A stretch of DNA of 64,000 nucleotides. It comes from Holdemania massiliensis AP2 (lineage in GTDB: Bacteria > Bacillota_I > Bacilli_A > Erysipelotrichales > Erysipelotrichaceae). Of the stretch, positions 46,087 through 55,222 are shown one piece after another. The stretch covers positions 390,810 to 454,809 of the forward strand of contig NZ_HE998568.1 in NCBI RefSeq assembly GCF_000327285.1, in the 5' to 3' direction. Made by a program: the position numbers and the translations under genes. Numbering within the stretch: the first letter of the stretch is position 1; each line of letters opens with the position of its first letter. The notes under the pieces are model-generated. The model was not told where the DNA came from. It was given only the letters and a program-made list of their open reading frames with translations, and searched no databases.

Positions 46087-48345
46087 TCACTCATAGATGT
46101 TGAAGGTTTCTTCGTTGATTGTACGCAGTTCACCGGAATTGAGATCGTAGAGATAACTGATCCAGGTTTCCTGCGGATATTCTGACTGTTTATCCTGCGC
46201 CCTCAGCCATAACAGATCAACCGATGGAAGATAGGCTAATTCCACTTCCATACTGTCTAATTGAAACAGTTCATCCTTGCGCTCCCCGCTGCGATAATAA
46301 ATCGTTGAATAAGGACGATAGCTTGGTGAATTATAGTCCTGAAACGGCTGCGCGTAATCCCCGTCTGAGAGCTCCGCGGTAAATGCACCCCGCTGCGTAA
46401 GAACGGCACTTCCCATCATCGATATATCTTTGATTAGTAAGTCTGCCTGATTTCCTTCCAGGAAATAATAGTCTACATTATCACCAATCAAATCTTCCGC
46501 CTGCCATAAACCCAAAAGCAATTTCGGCCGCGCTGATGGAGTTAACAAAAAACTCTGTTCATTGTAGGTATCAATTTGTTCAGGACGGGCTTTTAACGTT
46601 AAGGTTTGATTCGTCAGATCATACTGATAAAGATCTCCACTGCGGAAACCACCCTGAATCAGCCATAAACAATGATGGGCATCATCATAGGTTATCCCGC
46701 TCAGCGATGAACCATAAGACTCGTTATTAAACAATCTTTCATCCAGAAGGAGCACATCCTCTCCGCTGGAAAGGTCAAGACAGCGCACCTCGGCTGCTTC
46801 AGTCCCATTTCGATTTCGGATATAATATACCTTCCCCTGAGCCGCGGAAACAAGTCTGACATTTTCCAGAGTATAAACTGGAGTGAATTCCTGATTATCC
46901 AAGATCAGTAAACACTCCATACCTCCAGGCTGATCCATCGTTGCCTTAATGAACAGCCAATCTTCAACCGGGATCATCGAACGCATTCTTCCGCGTGGAT
47001 ATTTCGCCTGCGATATAAAGTAGCGTTCTTCATAGGTACCCGTTTCTGGATTCAACTGCTGCAAAGTCTTCCCATTAGCACTGAGAACCAAAATCTTGTC
47101 TTCAACTTCCACCACTTTCCCTTCTAAGGTAAGCAGTTCTCCAGGATCCAGGGCACTGCCTTGAGCAGCCGGTACTTCCTGATCGAATTGCATCGGCTGA
47201 TCAATGCCATCCAGCGCTTGGTCTTCCTGCGCTTGATAAAACGCGTTTTTATTCTGCACCACCTCATAAGTCTTACCTGTTTCAGGCTGAATTAATGAAA
47301 TCCGATGCATTCCATTGCCGGACAAAGTCGCTGTTTTCAGCCATCCGCCCACCCTTGTCAGCCGTGTTTCCAGATCGCAGTCCACAGTTGCGATGGGTGT
47401 TTTATCATAATTCTGTTGACGAATCACCTGACATTGCCTCGGATTGTCAAAATTACCAATTTTACGATTGGATACCACGGAATAAATACCTTTTTCCGAT
47501 AAACATGGCTGATTGCTCAGTGAATCCTGAAGCGTAATCAACTCAGCCTTTTTTCCTTCCAGATCCGTAGAAAAATAAACAACCTGCTTTGCACCGTAAA
47601 TCTGAAAGTACAGCTTTTCATCATCCGCACCAATCAAATAAGCCACTGAATAATAAGGGGCACCCCAGTTTTCAGGTTGCACGGCAAAGGAAGAAACTGT
47701 CTGTTCGCTGCGATCTATTTTAAAATAAGTCCGCACACTTTCCGGGGAATACTGTTCGGCAGAAACGATCACATACAAATCTTGGACGGTTTCCACTTTA
47801 ACCTGCTGCATATCACCGACGAGGGTACTCAGATCTGCGACCATCTTAGCCTCGTCTTGATTTACGGATTGATGCCACAGCTGATTCTGAACGATCCAGT
47901 ATAAGTCCTCACCCCGCATCTGCCCCGAACCGTTTGCCTGAATCTGTCTTTCCAGACGGCTCTCTTTCAAATTCCACAGGTTTACCGTCAACGGATTCAT
48001 CTCATAAAGTCCAGTCGCTTCTTCCTCAGTCTGAGTCCAAATTGCCAAATGCTGATCATCAAAAGATGTGATCCTAAGAATCTTACTGGGTTCCAGATTG
48101 GCCTCCTGTACAAAATCCCAGGTCGACAAAGACTGATCCTGAAAATGCCAGACATAGATCTGATTTTGATCGAAATCCGGCATATAATAAGTCCCTTTTA
48201 CAATCACTGCCTGTGAATCAGCCTGACTCAACCATTTCTCGTTTGAGCCCTTTGCCGCATCAGAGGACTTGCAGCTGCCCAGTCCTAACAATCCCAGGAT
48301 CAGACATATCCCGATTCCAATCTGTTTTCTTCGTTTGATCTTCAT
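46087..48345 (-). CDS. Lipoprotein, propeller-like, larger paralog
   Basis: 752 residues from the ATG at 48345, after GGAGGAAA. Signal peptide with lipobox (LLGLGSC), then two propeller-like halves (first about 30-350, related to the protein at 44823; second about 390-750 with NIYE at the end). Many Trp/Tyr/Asp in blade-like strands (WNLKESRLERQI, YQYDLTNQTL). No enzymatic motif. It sits about 110 bases upstream of its smaller paralog on the same strand, so the pair may be an operon. Confidence 0.7.
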   Translation of the reverse strand: MKIKRRKQIGIGICLILGLLGLGSCKSSDAAKGSNEKWLSQADSQAVIVKGTYYMPDFDQNQIYVWHFQDQSLSTWDFVQEANLEPSKILRITSFDDQHLAIWTQTEEEATGLYEMNPLTVNLWNLKESRLERQIQANGSGQMRGEDLYWIVQNQLWHQSVNQDEAKMVADLSTLVGDMQQVKVETVQDLYVIVSAEQYSPESVRTYFKIDRSEQTVSSFAVQPENWGAPYYSVAYLIGADDEKLYFQIYGAKQVVYFSTDLEGKKAELITLQDSLSNQPCLSEKGIYSVVSNRKIGNFDNPRQCQVIRQQNYDKTPIATVDCDLETRLTRVGGWLKTATLSGNGMHRISLIQPETGKTYEVVQNKNAFYQAQEDQALDGIDQPMQFDQEVPAAQGSALDPGELLTLEGKVVEVEDKILVLSANGKTLQQLNPETGTYEERYFISQAKYPRGRMRSMIPVEDWLFIKATMDQPGGMECLLILDNQEFTPVYTLENVRLVSAAQGKVYYIRNRNGTEAAEVRCLDLSSGEDVLLLDERLFNNESYGSSLSGITYDDAHHCLWLIQGGFRSGDLYQYDLTNQTLTLKARPEQIDTYNEQSFLLTPSARPKLLLGLWQAEDLIGDNVDYYFLEGNQADLLIKDISMMGSAVLTQRGAFTAELSDGDYAQPFQDYNSPSYRPYSTIYYRSGERKDELFQLDSMEVELAYLPSVDLLWLRAQDKQSEYPQETWISYLYDLNSGELRTINEETFNIYE

Positions 48346-48487
48346 CCTATTTCCTCCACATTCCTGTAAATATACTCGCAAATTCTTTTTCTGCCCACTT
48401 CAATATTGATCTAATTTCATTATAGCACCAGTCACGGTTTACAACAATAGACCCAAAAAAAGAAAACCTCTGCGCATACATAAAAAA

Positions 48488-48535
48488 CATTCAAAGAAAA
48501 CCCTCAGGTCAAGATCTTTGAATGTACTGTGTATA
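48488..48535 (-). terminator. Terminator of the nitroreductase gene
   Basis: ACATTCAAAGA pairs with TCTTTGAATGT, and on the minus strand runs into TTTTTT. It lies 36 bases past the nitroreductase stop. Confidence 0.8.
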
Positions 48536-48570
48536 AACCTTTTTTATCTGGAAATTATCGATGAATGTGT

Positions 48571-49083
48571 TCAGAGATACTTTACGGTTTGATCCAGCGG
48601 CTTGCGCTGATCATGTTGGCGGGATGGGCGACAGTCTGCCGCCGGATACCCGAAAGGAAGCAGACAATACGGTTCAACCGCTTCCGGCAGGTTTAAAGCT
48701 TGTTTCACCTGGGCTGTATCAAACCAGCAAACCCAGGTGCTGCCGATCCCCAGTTCCTGCATTTGGAGCATCATGTGGACGGCGACGATGGAAGCATCCA
48801 TTTCCGCAGAACTGTGCTGATTGAATGGATTGACCCAAGCCTCCTGCTCATCCCCGCAGATAACCATGACCTGCGGCGCGTTGAACGTCATCGATGTGAT
48901 CGCGGCTAATTTGGCTAACATCGCTTCACTTTGGATGACATAAATGCGCTGCGGCTGAAGATTTTTCGCCGTGGGCGCCCGCCGGCCGGCTTCTAAAATC
49001 TGATTTACAAGCAGTGAATCGACCTTTCGGCTGTCGAAACGCCTGACGGAATACCGCTGAGCGGCCAAATCCAGAAATTCCAT
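48571..49083 (-). CDS. Nitroreductase-family protein
   Basis: 170 residues. FMN-dependent NAD(P)H oxidoreductase fold: LAAQRYSVRRFDSRKVD, LEAGRRAPTAKNLQPQR, and ELGIGSTWVCWFDTAQVKQA. Small enzymes of this type reduce nitro groups, quinones or other electron-poor compounds. Start after AAGGAGG. The next gene, on the same strand, is a HAD hydrolase ending 49 bases upstream. Confidence 0.9.
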   Translation of the reverse strand: MEFLDLAAQRYSVRRFDSRKVDSLLVNQILEAGRRAPTAKNLQPQRIYVIQSEAMLAKLAAITSMTFNAPQVMVICGDEQEAWVNPFNQHSSAEMDASIVAVHMMLQMQELGIGSTWVCWFDTAQVKQALNLPEAVEPYCLLPFGYPAADCRPSRQHDQRKPLDQTVKYL

Positions 49084-49132
49084 ACGTTTTCCTTCCTCCT
49101 TGATTTCTGATGCTAGGTTGCCTGTCTAGTGT

Positions 49133-49954
49133 TTAAACCAGCTGTTCCAAAAGCTGAGCCACGCCATTCTGGGCGTTCGTGCCTGTAATGATATCGGCCT
49201 TCGCCTTTAAAGCTGAGGAAGCGTTGCCCATCGCTGCCCTGACGCCGCAGACTTCCAGCATTTCGATATCATTCAGACTGTCCCCCACACCTAAAACTTG
49301 ATTCAACGGAATTGACAGCTGTTTTGCTGCACAGCGGATGGCTGTTCCTTTGTCATGCTGATCCGACGTGATTTCCAGATTGGTCTTCGCATAGCTGTAT
49401 ACCTTGATGCCCGGCAGGGATGATAGCTGCTGGTTCAATTTTTTCACCTTGATTCCGCCCAATGCAATAATTTTATAAACCGGCTCTGACGATTCCTGAA
49501 TTCTTTGCAGTGGGTCCGTCCAGCTGTGGACTTCAATTCGTTCCTGAGCCGGATTGTTCCGGGTAACCTTCTGATAATCCGGACGAATCAAATTCAAGGC
49601 ATTGCCATAGATGTGGTGAAACGTCTTGGCCTGCATCCATACATGTTCGCGCTGAAGCAGCCGCAGAATTTCCAAGGCGGTTTCCCGTGCAATCGGCGTT
49701 CCTTCCGCCTGAGATCGAATGCTGCGGTAGTTTCCGACATAGCCGATAACATCCACGCGCGGATCAATGGATAATGCGACACCGCGGGCAAACAAATACG
49801 GCCGGCCGGTAACGAGAATCACCTCAATGCCCCGATCCAGGCAGGCCACGATCGCTTTACGGCTGCGTTCGCTGACCTTCTTTTGAGGCGTGAACAACGT
49901 GCCGTCCAGATCCAGACAAACCATACGGATTTCGCATTGCGCTAAATTAACCAT
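49133..49954 (-). CDS. HAD-family phosphatase (Cof-type)
   Basis: 273 residues. HAD motif I VCLDLDGTLF (about 12-21), motif II LVTGR, motif IV GVGDSLNDIEMLEVCG, with a cap domain of the Cof/YkrA kind between (about 85-190). Removes phosphate from sugars or nucleotides in the cytoplasm. Start after AGGAGG. It may be co-transcribed with the nitroreductase. Confidence 0.92.
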   Translation of the reverse strand: MVNLAQCEIRMVCLDLDGTLFTPQKKVSERSRKAIVACLDRGIEVILVTGRPYLFARGVALSIDPRVDVIGYVGNYRSIRSQAEGTPIARETALEILRLLQREHVWMQAKTFHHIYGNALNLIRPDYQKVTRNNPAQERIEVHSWTDPLQRIQESSEPVYKIIALGGIKVKKLNQQLSSLPGIKVYSYAKTNLEITSDQHDKGTAIRCAAKQLSIPLNQVLGVGDSLNDIEMLEVCGVRAAMGNASSALKAKADIITGTNAQNGVAQLLEQLV

Positions 49955-50178
49955 GAAATTCCTCCTGAAGTACCTCTATTATAACTGAATAGAGAAGCAT
50001 TCTGAAAGTTTTATTGAAATAGAAACCATCTCAGTTCAGCTTGAATAAAACTCTGACTTTGCTGTTCTTAAGATGAGAAACTTATTTTTGGTTTTTCGCG
50101 TTAAATAGTGTTAATTCATTAAATTATTCCATTGAATTTTACATGAATATGCAATGAAATAAACACAGGAGGTTTGCT

Positions 50179-51457
50179 ATGCAGAGAAAAATGATGATGT
50201 TTTTAAAATCATGGAAATCAAATCCATATCGTAAGCCCTTAATTCTGCAAGGAGCGAGGCAGGTCGGAAAAACATATACATTACTTGAATTTGGACAAAT
50301 CCATTATGAGAATGTTGCTTATTTTAATTTTGAAACCCATCCCAAACTAGCTAAAACATTTGCCGAGAACATCCAGCCAGATTATTTAATTCCGATCTTG
50401 CCCCATCTTGCCAATCAATCCATCATCAAAGAGAAAACGTTGATTATTTTTGATGAATACAATTATGCGAACGAGCCTTGACGAGTTTGAAATATTTTTG
50501 TGAAAGTGCTCCGGAATATCATGTTGCTGCTGGAAGTCTATTGGAAGTTGCAGTCAATCGAGCCGAATTTTCATTTCCTGTTGGTAAAGTTGATATTCAA
50601 ACAATGTACCCAATGGATTTGGAAGAGTTCATGCTTGCTATGGAAGAGCGCGAACTCGTCCTGCAAATTAACAAAGTTTTAATACAAACAGACCGCTGCC
50701 GGCCGTTTATCACGATGCTGCAATGCAGTTGTATCGACAATATCTCATCGTGGGGGGAATGCCTGAATGTGTCATGCAGTTTACCCAAACACAGGACTAT
50801 CTTACTCAAGAAATGATTTTGACTGGTTATCTGAATGATATGAGTAAATACAATCATTCCAACGAAATTAAGAAAACCCGGTTGGTTTATGATAACATAA
50901 CCGTTCAGCTTTCTAAAAAGAACACGCGTTTCCAATATAAACTTGTGAAAAAAGGAGGCCGTGCCGCTGAATTTGAAAATGCCATCGAATGGCTTTGCCT
51001 TTCGGGAATTACCTCGCGGATTTACCGAGCAGAGCAGATCAGGAAAGCACTAGAGAATGATCGAGATATTGACGCCTTTAAGATTTATGTTTCTGATTCA
51101 GGTCTGCTTTGTGCAAAAAAAGAATTATCCGCAACAGATATTCTTTATATGGTGGATGAAATTAATGATTTTAAAGGTGGAATGACAGAAAATTATGTGA
51201 ATAATCAACTTATTGTGAATGGATATTCCCCTTACTATTGGGAGTCAGAACGAGGTGCTGAAATTGATTTTATTATTCAGCGCGAAAACCAGATCATCCC
51301 GATTGAAGTCAAAGCTGCAGATAACACGAAAGCAAAGAGTCTCAAGCGATATATGGAGCTATATAAACCGGCTTATGCCATCAAATGTTCGGCTAAGAAC
51401 TTTGGTTGGGAAGAAAATAAGAAAATCGTACCCCTTTACGCCGTATTTTGTATCTGA
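50179..51457 (+). pseudogene. DUF4143-type AAA ATPase, broken by two frameshifts
   Basis: Three frames together make one family protein: 50179..50478 (Walker A GARQVGKTYT, Walker B LIIFDE), then 50478..about 50672 (TSLKYFCESAPEYHVAAGS, FSFPVGKVD, MYPMDLEEF), then from about 50672 to 51457 (LYRQYLIVGGMPECVMQF, AEIDFIIQRE, VKAADNTKAKS). Both breaks look like single-base deletions (before TTGACG at 50478; near AACAAAG at 50671). The parts are AT-richer than neighbouring genes, a sign of acquired DNA. Intact relatives act with Fic/restriction-like or unknown stress functions. Sequencing error is possible but two breaks make decay likelier. Confidence 0.8.
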
Positions 51458-51474
51458 ATATCAATTTCCCAAAA

Positions 51475-51513
51475 GTCCCCATCTCCGTTTCAAATCAGAG
51501 ATGGGGATTTTCT
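51475..51513. terminator. Bidirectional terminator between ATPase pseudogene and EFR1 gene
   Basis: CCCCATCTC pairs with GAGATGGGG around 12 bases. ATTTTCT follows on the plus strand and ACTTTTGG on the minus, between convergent genes. Confidence 0.75.
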
Positions 51514-51519
51514 CATGGG

Positions 51520-52266
51520 TTACAAAGGGCAGGTATAGCGTGGTAATCCCACGCTATGCGTACCGTATTCAATCGCTTCTTTCGGACAGCGGCAAATACA
51601 GGCCATGCAATGAGTGCAGTTCTTTCCCCATTGAGGCTGGCCTTGACGAAGCTGGATATTGTTCAAAGGACAAACCTTCGCACATAGCCCACAGTGAATA
51701 CAGGCGTCGGTTACCGTAAACTTTTTCGCGGATACCATCATGGGATAAAACAAAACATTGACGATCCCGCTGTTCAGCTTGTCTTTTGCGTCTGCCTGAA
51801 TGGATGAAAACGGAACTTCCTGACGAATTTCCTGAGCGGCCTGATCGATCCAAGGCTCGCTTTTGCGGATGCATTCCAGCGCCTCATCCTGGGTTGGAGT
51901 GGTAAATAAAGCAAGATAGTTTTCCGGCATCACAATCGGAAAACAGCCGCAAAAATTCATCTGTTTCTGCCGGCAGAGCTTTTTCAAATAAACTTCTGCG
52001 TTTCCGATGCTGCCGCCGCAGGTCATGACAAAATACAAATCCCGGCTGCCGGTCAGCGGCGTCTGTTTGAGCCAGGTGCTGAGAATCCGCGGTATCCGCC
52101 AGGCGTAGGTCGGACAGACAATAACCCACGGCTTTTCAGAATGCAGCGCTGTGTGATCTTGGCTGCGAATTTTTTCAAATAGATTGAGGACCTCCTGTTC
52201 AGTCTGGCCGGCTATTCTGGAAGCCACATAAGCGCTGTTGCCGGTTCCTGTAAAATAACAAATCAT
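51520..52266 (-). CDS. EFR1-family ferrodoxin (flavodoxin domain + two 4Fe-4S clusters)
   Basis: 248 residues. N-terminal flavodoxin-like FMN site (CYFTGTGNSAYVASRIAG) followed by a C-terminal 2[4Fe-4S] region with CIHCGLCAKVCPLNNIQL and CTHCMACICRCPKEAIEYG. Electron-transfer protein of anaerobes. Start after AGGGAGGG, two bases after the arsR stop, so translated from the same mRNA. Confidence 0.9.
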   Translation of the reverse strand: MICYFTGTGNSAYVASRIAGQTEQEVLNLFEKIRSQDHTALHSEKPWVIVCPTYAWRIPRILSTWLKQTPLTGSRDLYFVMTCGGSIGNAEVYLKKLCRQKQMNFCGCFPIVMPENYLALFTTPTQDEALECIRKSEPWIDQAAQEIRQEVPFSSIQADAKDKLNSGIVNVLFYPMMVSAKKFTVTDACIHCGLCAKVCPLNNIQLRQGQPQWGKNCTHCMACICRCPKEAIEYGTHSVGLPRYTCPL

Positions 52267-52268
52267 CC

Positions 52269-52643
52269 TTATCCCTCCCTGCGTGCATCCGCGGCACTGA
52301 TATGCTCAACGCTCGCATAAATCAGATTGACTAAATCCGCTATCGCCTTCCACTGCGTCTGCTTCAGGCTCAAGTAGTAATAATTCTTTGTTCCTTCCTG
52401 ACGCATCGCGACAATCCCGGCCGCTTTCAATATCTGAAGATGATGGGAAACTGAAGGCCGGGTCAGATGGGTTTTGGCCGCAATCTCGCCGACCCGGATA
52501 CCGTTAAGATCACTTTCCAGCAAAACCTGCAGAATCAGCTGCCGCGTTTCATCGCCGATCGCCGTAAAGGCGCTGCGGCATTGTTGGAAACCTTCAGCGA
52601 TGAGCCGGACTCGTTCTTCACATTCCCGCTTATCCGATTTCAC
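52269..52643 (-). CDS. ArsR-family HTH regulator
   Basis: 124 residues from a GTG that overlaps the nitroreductase stop (GTGA) and follows GGAGGTGA. HTH: VGEIAAKTHLTRPSVSHHLQ and LKAAGIVAMRQEGTKNYYYL. No obvious ArsR-type CVC metal ligands, so the ligand may be another molecule or redox state. Sits between the ferredoxin-nitroreductase and the EFR1 protein, probably regulating the operon. Confidence 0.88.
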   Translation of the reverse strand: MKSDKRECEERVRLIAEGFQQCRSAFTAIGDETRQLILQVLLESDLNGIRVGEIAAKTHLTRPSVSHHLQILKAAGIVAMRQEGTKNYYYLSLKQTQWKAIADLVNLIYASVEHISAADARREG

Positions 52644-53413
52644 AGCCGCGTCACCTCCGGTTCATCCCGCGGCACGGAGCGCTGATAATGAACCGCCGGA
52701 TAGCCCAGTACCAGCGTCATCGCGATCTTTTGTCCGCGCTGAAGCTTTAAGGCCTTTCGGATTTGACCGGATGCCTGCGCCGCCATCGTGAAATAACCAC
52801 TGTATAAAACGCCAAGGCCGCATGCTTCAGCCACATATTCCATATTCTGCGCCGCAAGCAGACCATTCGTTTTATCCTCGGCTAAAATGACAATCACCGC
52901 CGGAGCTTCAAAAAAGAAGAAATGATCATCAATCGGATGTTCCCGCACCAGCGAATTGACCAGCCCGGCCGCCGGCTGAATTCTGCGGAACAGCTTAACC
53001 GCCATCTGTTCAATGCGGTCTTTCTGCTGATCCAAAACAACAAAGGAAACATCCCGTTTATTTTTTGCCGTATGTGTCAGCCATCCGGCTTCGATAATTT
53101 GATCCATAATTTCCGGCGCTACCTCTCGCTTCTGAAACTGCCGGATCGTGCGGCGAAACCGCAGCGTGTCCAATAAAGCCTGAGGATCCAAGCGGTCCAG
53201 CTTCGGTTTTTCAACCGGCGCGCAGGCATAACCGGAGAGGCTGACCGCCTGTTTCGGACACACTGCAACGCAATGTCCGCACTGAATACAGTGATCTGAC
53301 ACCGTTTGTGCTTTCTGCTGACGAAGCTGCAGATGGTTGACAGGACAATCCCGCACACAAAAGCCGCAGCCGATGCACCGGCTTTTGTCTACAAGAACCT
53401 GATGTTTTTCCAT
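52640..53413 (-). CDS. Nitroreductase with N-terminal 2[4Fe-4S] ferredoxin domain
   Basis: 257 residues from the ATG at 53413, after AAAGGAGA. Ferredoxin part: CIGCGFCVRDCPVNHLQL and CIQCGHCVAVCPKQAVSL. Nitroreductase part begins RFRRTIRQFQKREVAPE, with AGWLTHTAKNKRDVSF and ACGLGVLYSGYFTMAAQA. It can pass electrons from low-potential donors to an FMN-bound substrate reduction. First gene of a three-gene redox unit with ArsR and EFR1. Confidence 0.9.
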   Translation of the reverse strand: MEKHQVLVDKSRCIGCGFCVRDCPVNHLQLRQQKAQTVSDHCIQCGHCVAVCPKQAVSLSGYACAPVEKPKLDRLDPQALLDTLRFRRTIRQFQKREVAPEIMDQIIEAGWLTHTAKNKRDVSFVVLDQQKDRIEQMAVKLFRRIQPAAGLVNSLVREHPIDDHFFFFEAPAVIVILAEDKTNGLLAAQNMEYVAEACGLGVLYSGYFTMAAQASGQIRKALKLQRGQKIAMTLVLGYPAVHYQRSVPRDEPEVTRL

Positions 53414-53569
53414 GGTGGATCTCCTTTCGTTCATGTTCGTTAACCATTATAACCATTCTGAACGGAAGGCTGCAACATCGGTAAAGAAAGTGATTACCAT
53501 TTCCCTGTCCTTTCCCAGCTGAAACGTATCCCGCTTCCTAAAAGCTCAGCTCTGGCAGACCCTTACCCC

Positions 53570-54394
53570 TTATATCTTTTCCTTATTCATCTTATCGAGG
53601 ATGTAGTCGAACGTGGTTTCTTTCGCTTTCAGTGTTGCCTTCTGATCAATCATCCCGGTCCGCGTTGAAAGCAGGTCGGCAATATAGAGCTGCGTAATCT
53701 GTCCGATCATACTGCCTCCGCCGAGCGGCCCAGACCAACGCTTCATCAGAATGCAGTAGTCGCAAAGCGACGCTAAGGAAGAAACAATGGACGAAGTCAC
53801 GCATACGGTCGTCACTTTCCGCTGTTTCAAAATTTCAGCACAGTGCAGCGTATCAATGGATTCACCGGAAGCGCTGAAGAAAATCGCAATATCGCCGCGT
53901 TTCAATTCATTGAGATAAATCGACTGAAAATGGCTGTCTTTAAAATAGACGCCATTTTTTCCATTGCGCACTAAACGCATCGCGCAAGCCTCGGCTGGGA
54001 TTCCGGAATTGCCGACGCCGGCGCAGAAAATGATCCCCGCCTTCTCCATCCGACCAGCTATCTCATCAAGCTGATTCAAATCCAGATTTTCGATTGTGTA
54101 TTCAATAGAAGTCTGAATATTGTGATAAATCTGAGTGACAAACGAATCGTTTTCACTCTTGCGGTGTTCCCGCGTTTCCTCCGCCAGTTCCTCTTTGAAA
54201 TCATGATAGCTCTCACAGCGGATCTTTTTGCAGAAGCGGACGACCGTGGCTTCCCCGCAGTTCGCTTTTTCTGCCAGCTGCGAAAGCGTGTGCGTACTGA
54301 CCTCCATATAATTGTCAAGACAATACTTGGCAACCCGCTGCTCACTTTTCGTAAAGGACGCGTAATTGTCTTTGATTTTCGTATAAATGGACAC
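53570..54394 (-). CDS. RpiR/MurR-family regulator with SIS domain
   Basis: About 274 residues from the GTG at 54394, six bases after AGGCAGGA; the open frame extends to 54550 with non-family residues. HTH: TLSQLAEKANCGEATVVRFC and KKIRCESYHDFKEELA (about 30-75). SIS sugar-phosphate domain: IIFCAGVGNSGIPAEACAM, SASGESIDTLHCAEILKQR. The divergent operon encodes a PTS and ManNAc-6-P epimerase, so its ligand is probably ManNAc-6-P or GlcNAc-6-P. Confidence 0.88.
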   Translation of the reverse strand: MSIYTKIKDNYASFTKSEQRVAKYCLDNYMEVSTHTLSQLAEKANCGEATVVRFCKKIRCESYHDFKEELAEETREHRKSENDSFVTQIYHNIQTSIEYTIENLDLNQLDEIAGRMEKAGIIFCAGVGNSGIPAEACAMRLVRNGKNGVYFKDSHFQSIYLNELKRGDIAIFFSASGESIDTLHCAEILKQRKVTTVCVTSSIVSSLASLCDYCILMKRWSGPLGGGSMIGQITQLYIADLLSTRTGMIDQKATLKAKETTFDYILDKMNKEKI

Positions 54395-54724
54395 AAGGAT
54401 TCCTGCCTTTCTTTTTAAGAGGATTTCATTGTCAGACTCTGTTTCAATCATATCATAAATTTTAAACCAACAAGCCTCTTTCGTTCGGAAAAAGAAAGAA
54501 ATCCAAAGGGACACATCCCCTGTCAAATCAATCCTCGGCTTCGTTCTCATTGTAAACTTTTAAAAAACTATTGCTTATCTTGTCAAACGGGTGTATTCTG
54601 TGTTTGGAGTAAAATACTCCAATTTATAATATTTTGGAGTATTTTATAAAAGAGGAGAGGTGAGTTCTTATGCTTTAGTTAGATCCGTCAGCGTACGATC
54701 ACAGTTTCAGAGAGGAGGAAAAGC
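54395..54724. other. Divergent regulatory region between rpiR gene and PTS operon
   Basis: 330 bases without a supported gene. Holds the palindromic TTGGAGTA operator set and TATAAT of the PTS operon, and the leader with GAGGAGAGG near 54651 that does not begin an open frame of useful length. Sequence to the left is the 5' region of the regulator gene. Confidence 0.55.
54604..54641. promoter_or_regulatory. Operator and promoter of the mannose-family PTS operon
   Basis: TTGGAGTA, AAA, TACTCCAA form a perfect palindrome at 54604..54622; a third TTGGAGTA half-site is at 54634..54641. TATAAT lies between (54625..54630). A regulator on these sites would block the -10. The RpiR protein encoded divergently is the natural candidate. 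Confidence 0.7.
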
Positions 54725-55210
54725 ATGATCAATCTCATTCGCTGCGACGACCGTCTGATTCACGGCCAATGCATGACCCGTCTGGTTCAGCACTACTTCA
54801 TTAAACATATCATCGTCATTGATGAATTCACCGCGACCAATTCCACAATGAAATATGTTGTAGAAAAAATCGCGATGCCGGGGATGAAAAACGACGTCTA
54901 CACGGTGGAGGAAGCGATCGATCCGATTCGTGAGGCGATCGCGGACAAAGTCGGAACGATGATCGTCTTCCGTTTTCCCACTATTGCCAGAATCTTGTTT
55001 GAACAAATAGAAGAACTGCCGAAAAGCCTGATGATCGGTCCGGTTCAAAAACGCGACAATACAATGACAGTCCAGGACGGCACTTACCTCACGGCTCAGG
55101 AAATTGCCGATCTGGATGTTCTGGATACGAAAGGGATTGAGATTTTCTTTCAGGTTGTTCCGGACATGAAGCGGATCGAATACAAAGATTTCAAAAACAA
55201 AATGAAATAA
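54725..55210 (+). CDS. PTS system, mannose-family IIB component
   Basis: 161 residues. Starts MINLIRCDDRLIHGQCMTRL with the phospho-accepting His in RLIHGQ (residue 14). Takes phosphate from IIA and phosphorylates the sugar entering through IIC-IID. Start follows GAGGAGG. First gene of an operon of six (IIB, IIC, IID, NanE, YcxB-like, IIA). Confidence 0.93.
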   Translation: MINLIRCDDRLIHGQCMTRLVQHYFIKHIIVIDEFTATNSTMKYVVEKIAMPGMKNDVYTVEEAIDPIREAIADKVGTMIVFRFPTIARILFEQIEELPKSLMIGPVQKRDNTMTVQDGTYLTAQEIADLDVLDTKGIEIFFQVVPDMKRIEYKDFKNKMK

Positions 55211-55222
55211 GGAGGGATCGTG

